Positions 50,485-60,493 of a DNA stretch of 64,000 nt are shown here, piece after piece (positions within the stretch are counted from its first letter, which is position 1; each line of letters begins with the position of its first letter). Made by a program: the position numbers and the translations under genes. This DNA comes from JBAWWY01 sp037144355. GTDB lineage: Bacteria; Bacillota; Clostridia; Peptostreptococcales; Anaerovoracaceae. The DNA lies in assembly GCA_037144355.1 (NCBI GenBank), contig JBAWWY010000001.1:434001-498000 (forward strand). Direction: 5' to 3'. The notes below the pieces were generated by a model, which was given only the letters and a program-made list of their open reading frames with translations, made no database searches and had not been told where the DNA came from.

Positions 50485-51090
50485 TTATTTCCTGCCAGCC
50501 ACTTCCCATAGATAAAAAGATGCTATTGTGGCATAAGGTGAATAAACTTCCTTGTGCATTTTTAGTTTAGCTTCATTGACATCCATATCGCCATATAGTC
50601 TTGCAATCCCTTTTTTGATTCCTAAGTCGCCGAAACTTAAAATGTTTTTCCTTCCCATGGAAAAAATAAGCAGCATTTCGGCGGTCCATTTACCCACGCC
50701 TTTGATTGATACAAGTCTTTGAATAATATCATCATCATCCATTTTTTCAAAATCTTCCTGCTTCAATTCGCCTTTGCTGTAAGCTCTTGCCACTCCTTTG
50801 ATATATTCGATTTTTCTTCCTGAAATTCCACATTTCCGTAGATCCTCATCGCTTAAATCCAATATCCTCTGGGCATTCATATCTCCAGCCAATTCCAGCA
50901 ATCGATTCCAAATCGTATCAGCCGCTTTTCCTGAAATCTGCTGGCTTAATATGCTTCCTGTCAAAGCCTGAAACAGATTGGGATTTACGTCCCTTTCAAT
51001 AAATCCTATCTCGGCAATGGCCTTAGCCATAGTTTCATCTTTTTCCGAAAGATAATTTAATTCTTTTTCACCATATTGCAATATTGCCAT
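50485..51090 (-). CDS. DNA-3-methyladenine glycosylase, AlkA-like (HhH-GPD)
   Basis: A 201-aa base-excision repair glycosylase for alkylated bases. The helix-hairpin-helix is LVSIKGVGKWTAEMLLIFSM around residues 130-149, and the catalytic aspartate is in LSFGDLGIKKG near 160. The N-terminal region has LTGSILSQQISGKAADTIWNR near 43 (broken at S-G), also typical. No iron-sulfur cysteine cluster, so it is of the AlkA and not the EndoIII type. Located 17 bp before the ADP-ribosylglycohydrolase start. Confidence 0.9.
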   Translation of the reverse strand: MAILQYGEKELNYLSEKDETMAKAIAEIGFIERDVNPNLFQALTGSILSQQISGKAADTIWNRLLELAGDMNAQRILDLSDEDLRKCGISGRKIEYIKGVARAYSKGELKQEDFEKMDDDDIIQRLVSIKGVGKWTAEMLLIFSMGRKNILSFGDLGIKKGIARLYGDMDVNEAKLKMHKEVYSPYATIASFYLWEVAGRK

Positions 51091-51151
51091 TCAAATAACT
51101 CCAAAATGTTATTATTCCACCATTTAAGAATAACAATAATAAGATGATGCG

Positions 51152-52072
51152 TCAAATAACTTTATAGATTTCTTTTTCTATGCATAATTTTGCTCTTGCC
51201 CTGGTTTTAGCATCGTATGAAGCGAGTGATTCAGTTAAAAACTCAGGGTTTTCCTTGATAAAATTCGCCATGGCCAAATCTGGGTTTTTAATATAGTCGA
51301 CCAACAATTTATATTGGCTCTCATTTATTAATCCTTCTCCCATGGCCGCTTTAAAGAAATCCTCATCGATTTGGAAAATTGAGCAAAGCTTAATATTATG
51401 TTCCAATAATTTTTCTGCGCCTCCTTGCTTCCTATCTACTACTGAGAGGCATTTCGCGATTTTCCCCCCCTCATTCCTAAGGAAAGGTACCCAGTATTTA
51501 TCAAAACTCGAAGCTTCTGTTACCAGATCGGTTATATGTATTATATTGCTTGTCACATCGAACATCTTTTCCATATTTAATTTTTTGATTGTATTGTCTG
51601 CAATGAAAGTTCCATTATTTCCATCGAAAACAATTATAGTGCCATCTTTGAAAATTGTTATATGCTTTTTTTTCAGGCATCTGGCTAAAGGAATTGAGAA
51701 AAACCAGTCCCTTCTTTCGCCGCCGGAAATATAGTCGATATTTTCCACATCTGCAATATTTTCAATAGTCTTAATCATCTTGTTTATGACATCTTTGAAT
51801 ATCTCATTTTTTTCATAATTTGCACATGTCATCATATTGATTTCTGTTACAAGCTTCTCTTTGTCCACTAAAAGCGAGTCAATACATTCCAGTAGTTCTT
51901 CGGCTTTTTCCTTGCTGCCATATAGATAGTGGGTGTTGATATAATAAGGTCCGATTTTACCTGAAGTGTACCAAAATGGCTTATTGTCCTCAAAGACTTG
52001 AAATGCATTTGTTTCATATAGATATGATAGGACGCTTTTTGTTTCAGTTTTGTTTCCATTTATTTTTTCCAT
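51152..52072 (-). CDS. pyrE: Divergent orotate phosphoribosyltransferase-like protein
   Basis: A 306-aa protein at the end of the pyr operon, where pyrE is expected; ordinary PyrE is about 210 aa. OPRT-like elements are WYTSGKIGPYYIN near residue 34, ISGGERRDWFFSIPLA near 114, a degenerate PRPP loop HITDLVTEASSF near 174 (Thr in place of the first acidic residue of the usual D/E-D pair) and VVDRKQGGAEKL near 210. About 80 additional C-terminal residues are helical. It probably makes OMP from orotate and PRPP, but the altered PRPP loop leaves room for a regulatory or changed role. Confidence 0.72.
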   Translation of the reverse strand: MEKINGNKTETKSVLSYLYETNAFQVFEDNKPFWYTSGKIGPYYINTHYLYGSKEKAEELLECIDSLLVDKEKLVTEINMMTCANYEKNEIFKDVINKMIKTIENIADVENIDYISGGERRDWFFSIPLARCLKKKHITIFKDGTIIVFDGNNGTFIADNTIKKLNMEKMFDVTSNIIHITDLVTEASSFDKYWVPFLRNEGGKIAKCLSVVDRKQGGAEKLLEHNIKLCSIFQIDEDFFKAAMGEGLINESQYKLLVDYIKNPDLAMANFIKENPEFLTESLASYDAKTRARAKLCIEKEIYKVI

Positions 52073-52123
52073 ATTTTCTCCTAATTTAAATTGGCTGCGT
52101 TTTGAAATCCATATTTATCAATT

Positions 52124-53050
52124 TCATTCAAAATTAATCTTTCCAATTATTTCCTCCAGGTTGGAGTAATTGTTTTCAATTAGAAATTTTTTTATTTCTT
52201 CAGTTATAATTGCACATGCGTCAGGCCTTATAAGATTTGCAGTTCCAACCATTACGGCTTTTGCTCCCGCCATGAAAAATTCTATGGCATCTTCTCCACT
52301 CATAATACCACCCATTCCGATGACTGGTATTTTAACTGCTTTTGCAGCTTCGTAAACCATTCTTACAGCAATCGGCTTAACTATAGGCCCGGAAATTCCT
52401 CCAGTAATATTTGAAAGCCTTGGTTTTCTGGTTTTTATATCTATGGCCATTCCGGTAATAGTATTGATCATGGAAAGACAATCCGCACCTGCAGCTTCAG
52501 CCCCAAAGGCGATCTCAACTATGTCGGTGACATTCGGCGTAAGCTTAACAATTAAAGGTTTATTGGTATGGCTTCTTACAGCTGCCGTGACTTTATATAT
52601 TCCGTTTGCCGTATTTCCAAATGCCAGGCACCCTTCCTTGACATTTGGGCAAGACACGTTTAATTCAATTCCGTCGATATCCTGGTCTGATAGTATTTCC
52701 GCAATCTGGCAGTATTCTTCAATGGAACTCCCTGCAATATTTACGAAAATCTTAGTTTCGAATTGTCTCATATATGCCAGTTCATTTTTTATGAACCCAA
52801 GTACCCCAGGGTTTTGCAAACCCACGCTATTCATAATACCATTATTGATTTCACATATCCGTGGTGGCTTGTTTCCTTTTCTTTCGTTTAATGTTATTCC
52901 CTTGGTGGCAATGCCGCCGATTTTATTCAAATCCATATATGGTTCATGCTCCCTTCCGAACCCAAAAGTTCCAGAGGCTGCAATTACAGGATTTTTCAAT
53001 TCTATGCCACAGATGACTGTTTTAATGTCTATATTCGAAGTTATTCCCAT
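52124..53050 (-). CDS. pyrD: Dihydroorotate dehydrogenase 1B, catalytic subunit
   Basis: Oxidises dihydroorotate to orotate with FMN and passes electrons to PyrK and NAD. The 308-aa length and motifs fit PyrDB: AASGTFGFGREHE near residue 25, MNSVGLQNPGV near 73, ELNVSCPNVKEG near 129 with the catalytic cysteine of class 1 enzymes, and GMGGIMSGEDAIEFFMAGA near 245. The start overlaps the pyrK stop by ten bases, and both subunits are needed for activity. Confidence 0.95.
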   Translation of the reverse strand: MGITSNIDIKTVICGIELKNPVIAASGTFGFGREHEPYMDLNKIGGIATKGITLNERKGNKPPRICEINNGIMNSVGLQNPGVLGFIKNELAYMRQFETKIFVNIAGSSIEEYCQIAEILSDQDIDGIELNVSCPNVKEGCLAFGNTANGIYKVTAAVRSHTNKPLIVKLTPNVTDIVEIAFGAEAAGADCLSMINTITGMAIDIKTRKPRLSNITGGISGPIVKPIAVRMVYEAAKAVKIPVIGMGGIMSGEDAIEFFMAGAKAVMVGTANLIRPDACAIITEEIKKFLIENNYSNLEEIIGKINFE

Positions 53051-53859
53051 ATCAGTTCACTCCCCATAAATACCGGCCCTTCCTTGCATACTCTACTATA
53101 TGTCCAAGCTTCTTCATCTGGCTTTTCCGATGAATTTTCTTGCTCCTTTTGAATTTTTGTTTTGCAGGCGCATACAAGACAGCTTCCAATTCCACAACCC
53201 ATTTTTTCTTCCAGTGAGAGTTGACATTTGATATTATTCTCAATGGCTATTTTGTTTATTTCAATCAGCATAGCCCTTGGCCCGCAGGCAAATATCATAT
53301 CAAAGATCAAGCCTTTCTGGATAGAGTCTTTCAACGCCTCTGTGACAAGTCTTTTCTTTCCCTTTGATAGATCTTCAGTAGTTATTGCCACTTTTGACAG
53401 ACAACTGAATTCCTCCTCCATCATTATGCTATCCTCGCAGTCAAATCCCAGAAAAGAGTAGATGTTCTTCGATTTTACTTTTTTTAACAGCATCAACAAC
53501 GGAAAGCAGCCTATCCCGCCGCCAATAATGGCTGTATTTACAAAAGCGTCTTCTATCATAAAACCATTCCCCAGAGGTCCAATAAAGTCCAGCATGTCAC
53601 CGACTTGCATTTGGGAGAGAAGTTTTGTTCCCTCTCCAACAACTTTGAAGTAAATACTGAAAGATCCCGTGTCCTTATTCACATCTGCAATACTAATAGG
53701 CCTTCTAAGAAATGGGCTCAAACCTTCCGAACATTTGATATTTATAAATTGTCCAGGAGATGAAAAATCGACAATATATGGAGATTCAATTTCCATATGG
53801 AAAATACCACTTTTAATCTCATTGACTAGCAATATTTTTTCAAGATTTACTTTAGGCAT
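53041..53859 (-). CDS. pyrK: Dihydroorotate dehydrogenase electron-transfer subunit
   Basis: A 272-aa FAD/2Fe-2S protein that passes electrons from PyrDB to NAD. It has an FAD-binding region (FLRRPISIADV near residue 48), an NAD-binding GGGIGCFPLLMLL stretch near 110, and the cluster cysteines in KMGCGIGSCLVCAC near 222 plus a later cysteine in SRVCKEGP. The start at 53859 (MPKVNLEK) has GGTGG six bases upstream and overlaps the carB stop by eight; the 11 codons before it belong to carB's end region. Confidence 0.95.
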   Translation of the reverse strand: MPKVNLEKILLVNEIKSGIFHMEIESPYIVDFSSPGQFINIKCSEGLSPFLRRPISIADVNKDTGSFSIYFKVVGEGTKLLSQMQVGDMLDFIGPLGNGFMIEDAFVNTAIIGGGIGCFPLLMLLKKVKSKNIYSFLGFDCEDSIMMEEEFSCLSKVAITTEDLSKGKKRLVTEALKDSIQKGLIFDMIFACGPRAMLIEINKIAIENNIKCQLSLEEKMGCGIGSCLVCACKTKIQKEQENSSEKPDEEAWTYSRVCKEGPVFMGSELIWE

Positions 53860-56800
53860 ATCTTCCACCTTCCTTTTCATTGATATCTTCATTTATATCG
53901 TTATTTCCCTTTGTAGTTCCGACTTCCCCAATTTCATACACATTGATACCATTTATATTTCTTTTTTCTTCCAGACAATTTATCACAGCTAAAGCTGTAT
54001 CTAGCGAGGTGAAGCATGGAACTGACATTTCAACTGCTTTACGCCTTATTCTTACCCCGTCTCGTTCCGGTACTCTCCCTTTGGTTGGAGTATTTATTAT
54101 CATGCTTATTTCACCTGTCTGCATTAGATCAAAAATGTTGGGTTTTTCCTCTCCAATTTTATTGATTCTGTTCGCTGATATATTTCTTTCATTGAGATAT
54201 TGTGATGTTTTGGCAGTTGCCCATAGCTTGTATGGCAATTTGCTGATTTTCGCGGCAATGACTTCCATCTTTGGTTTGTCACAATCCTTAACAGTTACAA
54301 GAATACCTGAATGTTCTTTGGGCATTGCTATGTCTGCTGCTATGAATCCTTTATATAGGGCCTCTCCAACAGTCTTGCCAGTTCCCATTGCCTCACCTGT
54401 GGATTTCATTTCAGGTCCCAATCCTGTATCCACATCTTGCAACTTTTCAAATGAGAACACTGGTACTTTGACCGAGAATAAATCTACTTCTCTTGAGACT
54501 CCCGTACCAAATCCCAGATTTTTCAGTTTTTTATCATTCATAACCTTTATAGCCAGCTCTATTACTGGAATTCCAGTCGCTTTGCTAATAAATGGTATTG
54601 TCCGGCTGCTTCTGGGGTTGACCTCGATTACATAAAGTTCCTGGCTTTTGTCATCTAGAACAAATTGTATGTTTATAAGCCCAATTACATTCATTTCAAT
54701 TGCAAGTGCTTTCGTATATTCCAGGATTTTAATTTTGATTCCAGAGTCAAGATTAACTGTTGGATAAATCGAGACGCTATCTCCCGAATGTACTCCTGCC
54801 TTTTCCAGATGTTCCATTATCCCAGGTATCAGTATATCCGTTCCATCGCATATTGCATCTACTTCGATTTCTGTCCCTGAAATATATTTATCAACCAAGA
54901 TAGGATGCTCCTGAATGGTCTTTTGGATTATATGCATGAATTCTTTCACATCTTCACTGTTTTGAGCGATTTCCATTCCCTGCCCGCCAAGCACATAAGA
55001 TGGTCTTATCAGAACAGGATAGCCAATTTCTTCAGCCGCCTTTACGGCTTGTTCGGATGTAAAAACCATTCTTCCATCAGGCCTTCCAATTTGCAGTTTT
55101 TCTAGAATCCCGTCGAACTTTTCCCTATTTTCTGCGGCATCTATGGATTCCAGTCCGGAACCCATTATTTTGACCCCCATCTTCACAATATCCTTTGCAA
55201 GATTGATTGCGGTCTGGCCTCCAAACTGTACTATGGCAAAATCAGGTTTTTCAATCTCAACAATATTCTGTATGTCCTCTTTGACTAATGGTTCAAAATA
55301 TAGTTTGTCACCGGTATCAAAGTCTGTACTCACCGTCTCGGGATTGTTATTCACAATTATTGTCTCATAGCCTTCATTTTTCAAAGCCCAGACAGAATGC
55401 ACCGAGCAATAGTCAAATTCGATTCCTTGTCCAATCCTAATTGGTCCAGATCCAATGACCAGTACTTTCTTTTTATTCGAGGTTTCTGATTCATTTGCCT
55501 CATCGTAAGTTGAATAATAATAAGGTGTTTCCGCTTGGAATTCTCCTGCGCATGTATCAACCATTTTGAAACTAGCCATTATTCCGTACTTCGATCTCAA
55601 GTCTTTAATGTCTTCCTCTGACACACCAACAAATCCAGCAATTGTCAAATCGAGAAAACCCATTTTCTTGCAGTTTAAAAGTAGATTTCTAGTTAAATTG
55701 CCAAAGCTGGTCCTCTCCAGATTTTCCTCCATCTTTATAAGATTCTTGATTTTATTCAAGAAGAAAATATCGATTTTTGTTATTTCATTTATTATCTCCA
55801 GCGAAATGTTTCTCTTAATTGCCTCTGCTATTGTGAAAATCCTTTCGTCGTCTATATCGTAAAGCTTTTTGATTATTTTCTTGGTGCTGATTTCCTTATA
55901 TTTTGCATTGCTTAAGCTGAAAGCACCTTGTCCAAGTCCTCTTATTGCTTTCATGAAAGCACTTTCAAAGCTGTTTCCTATGGCCATAACTTCCCCGGTT
56001 GCTTTCATTTGCGTTCCAAGTGTTCTTTTTGCCCTTGCAAATTTATCAAATGGAAGTCTTGGCATTTTCATTACAACATAATCCAGCGCCGGTTCAAAAC
56101 AAGCGAATGTTTTCCCTGTAACGGAATTCCTTATCTCATCAAGTCCATAGCCAATGGCTATCTTGGTTGCAACTTTAGCGATTGGATATCCCGTCGCCTT
56201 GGAAGCCAAAGCCGATGACCTGCTGACCCTTGGATTTACTTCAATCACACCGTACTCGAAGCTAGTCGGATTTAATGCGAACTGCACATTGCAACCACCC
56301 TCGATTCCCAGCCTTGTAATAATTTTCAAAGCTGCGGTCCTAAGCATTTGATGTTCTCTATCAGTAAGAGTCTGTGCGGGCGCTACTACAATGCTATCTC
56401 CGGTATGTACTCCTACTGGATCTATATTCTCCATATTGCATATGGTTATTACATTGCCCTTCTTATCTCTTATTACCTCATACTCTATTTCCTTCCAGCC
56501 TGAAATACATCTTTCAATAAGAACTTGACCGACCCTGCTGAGTCTCAAACCGTTTTCACAGATTCCCCTTAGAATCTCTTCATTTTCTGCTATTCCGCCT
56601 CCGCTCCCCCCCAAAGTATAAGCCGGCCTTACGATAAGAGGGAAGCCAATTTCCCTTGCAAATAATATTGCCTCGTGTGTTGATTTTACCACTTTGCTTG
56701 AAACACATGGTTCACCGATGGATTCCATTGCGTCTTTGAAAGCCTGCCGGTCTTCAGCTGTAATAATGGCATCAAGATTTGTTCCAAGGAGCCTCACGGA

Positions 56801-57130
56801 ATATTTCTCAAGTATTCCTTTTTCTGACAACTCAACAGCTAGATTCAACCCTGTCTGGCCTCCCATAGTTGGAAGTAGGCTGTCAGGCCTTTCAATAGCG
56901 ATAATTTTTTCAATTATTTCAGCTTTGAGAGGTTCTATATAAACTTTATCCGCTATTTCACTATCTGTCATAATCGTTGCTGGATTGCTGTTGACCAAAA
57001 CAACTTGTATACCTTCTTCACGCAATGCTCTGCATGCCTGGGTCCCAGCATAATCAAATTCCGCTGCCTGTCCAATTATTATCGGGCCGGAACCAATGAC
57101 TAGAACTTTTTTTATAGTTTCATCCTTCAT
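53852..57130 (-). CDS. carB: Carbamoyl-phosphate synthase large chain
   Basis: Makes carbamoyl phosphate from bicarbonate, ammonia and two ATP. The 1092-aa chain has two homologous halves: the first begins KVLVIGSGPIIIGQAAEFDY and the second KVLVIGSGPIRIGQGIEFDY near residue 555, each with its ATP-grasp domain (RPAYTLGGSGGG, RPSYVLGGQGME). A C-terminal MGS-like allosteric domain follows (MIINTPTKGR near residue 1025). The tail is about 20 residues longer than usual, polar, and ends by overlapping pyrK. Overlaps carA by four bases. Confidence 0.97.
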   Translation of the reverse strand: MKDETIKKVLVIGSGPIIIGQAAEFDYAGTQACRALREEGIQVVLVNSNPATIMTDSEIADKVYIEPLKAEIIEKIIAIERPDSLLPTMGGQTGLNLAVELSEKGILEKYSVRLLGTNLDAIITAEDRQAFKDAMESIGEPCVSSKVVKSTHEAILFAREIGFPLIVRPAYTLGGSGGGIAENEEILRGICENGLRLSRVGQVLIERCISGWKEIEYEVIRDKKGNVITICNMENIDPVGVHTGDSIVVAPAQTLTDREHQMLRTAALKIITRLGIEGGCNVQFALNPTSFEYGVIEVNPRVSRSSALASKATGYPIAKVATKIAIGYGLDEIRNSVTGKTFACFEPALDYVVMKMPRLPFDKFARAKRTLGTQMKATGEVMAIGNSFESAFMKAIRGLGQGAFSLSNAKYKEISTKKIIKKLYDIDDERIFTIAEAIKRNISLEIINEITKIDIFFLNKIKNLIKMEENLERTSFGNLTRNLLLNCKKMGFLDLTIAGFVGVSEEDIKDLRSKYGIMASFKMVDTCAGEFQAETPYYYSTYDEANESETSNKKKVLVIGSGPIRIGQGIEFDYCSVHSVWALKNEGYETIIVNNNPETVSTDFDTGDKLYFEPLVKEDIQNIVEIEKPDFAIVQFGGQTAINLAKDIVKMGVKIMGSGLESIDAAENREKFDGILEKLQIGRPDGRMVFTSEQAVKAAEEIGYPVLIRPSYVLGGQGMEIAQNSEDVKEFMHIIQKTIQEHPILVDKYISGTEIEVDAICDGTDILIPGIMEHLEKAGVHSGDSVSIYPTVNLDSGIKIKILEYTKALAIEMNVIGLINIQFVLDDKSQELYVIEVNPRSSRTIPFISKATGIPVIELAIKVMNDKKLKNLGFGTGVSREVDLFSVKVPVFSFEKLQDVDTGLGPEMKSTGEAMGTGKTVGEALYKGFIAADIAMPKEHSGILVTVKDCDKPKMEVIAAKISKLPYKLWATAKTSQYLNERNISANRINKIGEEKPNIFDLMQTGEISMIINTPTKGRVPERDGVRIRRKAVEMSVPCFTSLDTALAVINCLEEKRNINGINVYEIGEVGTTKGNNDINEDINEKEGGRYA

Positions 57131-58254
57131 ATTGATTCCCCCTCTCTTTCTGTTTTCATCAATTCCATAAATTCATCAAACAAATATTCAGTCTCTCTTG
57201 GCCCAGGTGATGCTTCCGGGTGAAATTGAACTGTAAAAGCCTTGTATTTCAAGTATCTTATGCCTTCAATGCTGTTGTCGTTTAGATTTATATGTGTTAT
57301 TTCCATCTCTTCTACACCTATGGAATTTTCAATAATGGTATAACCATGGTTTTGGGAAGTAATATATGTCCTATCCTTTTTCAAATCCTTGACAGGATGG
57401 TTGCATCCCCTATGCCCATACTTTAGTTTTTCAGTATTTGCTCCCTGTGATAAGGCCAGAAGCTGATGCCCAAGGCATATGCCGAATATTGGTTTCCTGC
57501 CTATGAGAGTTTTGAGGGTTTCAATCTGTTCCTTGCAGTCTTTTGGATCTCCCGGCCCATTTGAAAGCATTATCCCATCAGGGTTGACGCCTAATATTTC
57601 CGAAGCCGTGGCATCATGTGGAAATATGGTCACATTGCAATTATGCCGAAGCAATTCTCTGAGAATGTTTTTTTTCAATCCATAATCAATCAATGCAACT
57701 TTATATGCTGGTTTACATTCATTTTTCTGATTTGAACTTTCGCAATTTTCATTTCTGCCAATATTGATTATTTCTTTTCTTGATACCTGGGAAACCAGGT
57801 TCATCGGTTCCCACTCTTTTATTCTCTGCATTTTCAAATTGATATTCAAGAATGAATCATTGCTTATCATCGCCTTCATTGTACCGTTTTCTCTGATTTT
57901 CTTTGTCAATGCTCTTGTATCGAGCCCTGAAATCCCTATAATCCCATTTTCCCGCAGGAAATATTCCAAACTGGATTTTGCCCTGAAATTACTGTATTCC
58001 CTGCAATGTTCCCTGACAATCAAACCACTCAAATGAGGTTTTTCAGATTCCATGTCCCTGTAATTTATTCCATAATTTCCAATCAATGGGTATGTCATTG
58101 TTACCAATTGGCCACAATATGAAGGATCTGTAAGGACTTCCTGGTATCCGGTCATTCCAGTGTTGAATACCAGTTCCCCAATTATCTCACCTTTCATTCC
58201 AAGGCTTTCACCAAAAAACAAGCTTCCATCTTCCAGCAATAATATGCTACCCAT
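57127..58254 (-). CDS. carA: Carbamoyl-phosphate synthase small chain (glutaminase)
   Basis: Supplies ammonia to CarB by hydrolysing glutamine. The 375-aa protein has the CarA N-terminal domain (FNTGMTGYQEVLTDPSY near residue 32) and a class I glutamine amidotransferase domain with nucleophile Cys in FGICLGHQLLALSQG near 262 and the catalytic histidine in FTVQFHPEASPGP near 345. AGGAGG lies six bases before its ATG; carA sits 14 bp after pyrF. Confidence 0.97.
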   Translation of the reverse strand: MGSILLLEDGSLFFGESLGMKGEIIGELVFNTGMTGYQEVLTDPSYCGQLVTMTYPLIGNYGINYRDMESEKPHLSGLIVREHCREYSNFRAKSSLEYFLRENGIIGISGLDTRALTKKIRENGTMKAMISNDSFLNINLKMQRIKEWEPMNLVSQVSRKEIINIGRNENCESSNQKNECKPAYKVALIDYGLKKNILRELLRHNCNVTIFPHDATASEILGVNPDGIMLSNGPGDPKDCKEQIETLKTLIGRKPIFGICLGHQLLALSQGANTEKLKYGHRGCNHPVKDLKKDRTYITSQNHGYTIIENSIGVEEMEITHINLNDNSIEGIRYLKYKAFTVQFHPEASPGPRETEYLFDEFMELMKTEREGESI

Positions 58255-58268
58255 TTCAAAACCTCCTA

Positions 58269-59210
58269 TTACCTGTTAGCAATTGCCAAATTGATTTCTT
58301 CCTTCATCATGATCGCTTCTGCTCTAGCCGCCTTGGCAAAATCAATTTCTGAGTATTGTGTTTCCCATTTATCAGCCCTGTAGGCAAGCATTATGCTTCT
58401 GGAAGCGTTTACCACCGCTCCAAGACCAGCTTCATCAAAGCATGCTGCAACAGTTTTCCCATCCCCCCCTTGTGCCCCAAATCCTGGAACAAGAAAGTAA
58501 GAATTTGGCATTGCCTTCCTGATTTTTTTAGCCATAACTGGATGGTTGGCCGATACCACGGCCCCAATGCCGGAATATCCCTTATACTTTTTCTGGCTAA
58601 AGGCTATGGAGTTTACTATATCCATCACAGCCATGAATACCGGTTCTCCGTTGAATGCAATCATATCTTGAATCTGGGATGAGGAGGAATTAGACGTCTT
58701 CAATAGTACAAATACGCCTTTGCCATATTTGTCGCAGTCATCGGTGAAAGGTTTAATTCCATCAACTCCCAGATATGGGTTTATGGTTAACGCATCGCAG
58801 TCGAATATGGGTACCTGAAGGTCTTTGGCAATTTCTGTTTTCCCTAGAAATGCATTGGAATATGCTTTTGCAGTACTGCTTATATCGTTCCTCTTTCCAT
58901 CAGCTATTATGAGTAGCTTCTTGCTCCTTGCATATTCAATCGTAGTCTGGAATGCCTGGATTCCAGGGATTCCATATTGTTCATAATAAGCCAGTTGGAG
59001 TTTGACCCCTGGGAAGATATCATAAAGTTCATCAATAAGCTGCTTATTGAACTCAAGGATACTTGCGGCTGCTCCATTGAGGTTTTTCCCATGCCTTCCA
59101 AATGCATCTTTAATTATGAATTCTGGAATATATGACATATCTGGATCCAGTCCAAGTATGGAAGGATTATTCTTTTCAATTATTCCATCTATAAGTTTTT
59201 CTATGAACAT
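58269..59210 (-). CDS. pyrF: Orotidine 5'-phosphate decarboxylase, type 2
   Basis: Final step to UMP. The 313-aa length and the start region SILGLDPDMSYIP mark the longer type 2 subfamily. The catalytic array is IADGKRNDISSTAKAY near residue 97 (D-K-D), and the phosphate-binding loop is FLVPGFGAQGGDG near 233. The start overlaps the pyrC stop by ten bases. Confidence 0.95.
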   Translation of the reverse strand: MFIEKLIDGIIEKNNPSILGLDPDMSYIPEFIIKDAFGRHGKNLNGAAASILEFNKQLIDELYDIFPGVKLQLAYYEQYGIPGIQAFQTTIEYARSKKLLIIADGKRNDISSTAKAYSNAFLGKTEIAKDLQVPIFDCDALTINPYLGVDGIKPFTDDCDKYGKGVFVLLKTSNSSSSQIQDMIAFNGEPVFMAVMDIVNSIAFSQKKYKGYSGIGAVVSANHPVMAKKIRKAMPNSYFLVPGFGAQGGDGKTVAACFDEAGLGAVVNASRSIMLAYRADKWETQYSEIDFAKAARAEAIMMKEEINLAIANR

Positions 59211-60493
59211 TTTATTTCCCCCTGGCTGACAACCACCTTCCCGGAAACTATTGTATAATTTGGCTTGCCATGCAACTTGTATCCATCAAATGGTGTATTT
59301 CTTGATTTTGACTGGAATTTCGATTTGTCGATTATGAATTCGTCTTTGGTTTCTATTATTATCATGTCGGCATCCATGCCAACCTCTATTGCTCCCTTTT
59401 GAAGGTTCAAGAGCTTGGCAGGATTTGTGCTCATTAGTCGCACTAGCTCATTCAGTTTGATTTCACCCTCTTTGACCAAGTTGGTGAATGCCAGAGGAAA
59501 TGCGGTCTCCAGACCAATCATTCCATTTAAGGCAAGTTTAAACTCAACGTTTTTTTCATCGCCATGGTGGGGAGCATGATCGGTGCATATTATATCGATA
59601 GTCCCATCTTTTATACCTTCGATTATTGCAATCCGGTCATCCTCGGTTCTTAGGGGCGGGTTAACCTTTGCAAATGTGTTAAAATCCTGACATGCCTCTT
59701 CAGTCAGCGTGAAATAGTGCGGGCAGGTTTCGCATGTTACATCCACACCCCTCTTTTTGGCAGCTCTGATTAAATCCAACGAAAGTCTTGTACTTACATG
59801 TGCGATATGCAGCTTCGCTTTTGTATATTCTGCCAGTATTAAATCTCTGGAAACCATGACCTCTTCCGACGCGGCTGGAATTCCGGACAATCCAAGTAGT
59901 GTTGATACCAATCCCTCATTCATCAATCCGTCTGAAGCAATATCCATATCTTCGCAATGTGATATTATTGGGATGTTGAAGAATTTTGAATACGAAAGCG
60001 CCTTCAGCATCAGCGCCGCCGAACTTACAGGCTTACCGTCGTCTGATATGGCTACTGCCCCGGCTTCCTTCAAGTCCCCGATTTCAGATAGTTCCACTCC
60101 TTTTAATCCCTTTGACAGCGCCCCAATTGGGAACACATTTACAAAGCCCACTTCTCTTGCTTTGTTCTTGATATAGCTTATAACTGCCTGGTTGTCAGCG
60201 ACTGGCTCCGTATTCGCCATGCAAGCTACTGAAGTAAAACCACCTATTGCCGCAGCTCTTGTCCCAGAGACTATATCCTCCTTGTATTCAAAACCCGGAT
60301 CCCTAAGATGACAGTGGGCATCAATAAGCCCTGGAAGTATGTATGCTCCATTTCCTTCAATAATCCTATCTGCGTGGCTTTGGATACTTGTTGAAATTTC
60401 CATTATTTTCCCATCATTCACAAGAATATCCATTGCTTCCAAATTAATCTTGTCGCTATTGACAATTTTTACATTCTTAATTAGTAAATTCAT
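59201..60493 (-). CDS. pyrC: Dihydroorotase, class I
   Basis: Cyclises carbamoyl aspartate to dihydroorotate. The 430-aa zinc amidohydrolase has the metal motif DAHCHLRDPG near residue 59, HCEDMD near 178, HIAHVSTRLS near 230, and ICTDHAPHHGDEK near 303 with the catalytic aspartate. GGAGGG lies six bases before the ATG and the gene starts right after the pyrB stop. Confidence 0.96.
   Translation of the reverse strand: MNLLIKNVKIVNSDKINLEAMDILVNDGKIMEISTSIQSHADRIIEGNGAYILPGLIDAHCHLRDPGFEYKEDIVSGTRAAAIGGFTSVACMANTEPVADNQAVISYIKNKAREVGFVNVFPIGALSKGLKGVELSEIGDLKEAGAVAISDDGKPVSSAALMLKALSYSKFFNIPIISHCEDMDIASDGLMNEGLVSTLLGLSGIPAASEEVMVSRDLILAEYTKAKLHIAHVSTRLSLDLIRAAKKRGVDVTCETCPHYFTLTEEACQDFNTFAKVNPPLRTEDDRIAIIEGIKDGTIDIICTDHAPHHGDEKNVEFKLALNGMIGLETAFPLAFTNLVKEGEIKLNELVRLMSTNPAKLLNLQKGAIEVGMDADMIIIETKDEFIIDKSKFQSKSRNTPFDGYKLHGKPNYTIVSGKVVVSQGEIKCS

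Noticed and set aside
53880..54635. A 251-codon plus-strand frame opposite carB
   Set aside because: It lies wholly antisense to the conserved C-terminal part of CarB, has no recognisable motif and is a composition effect.
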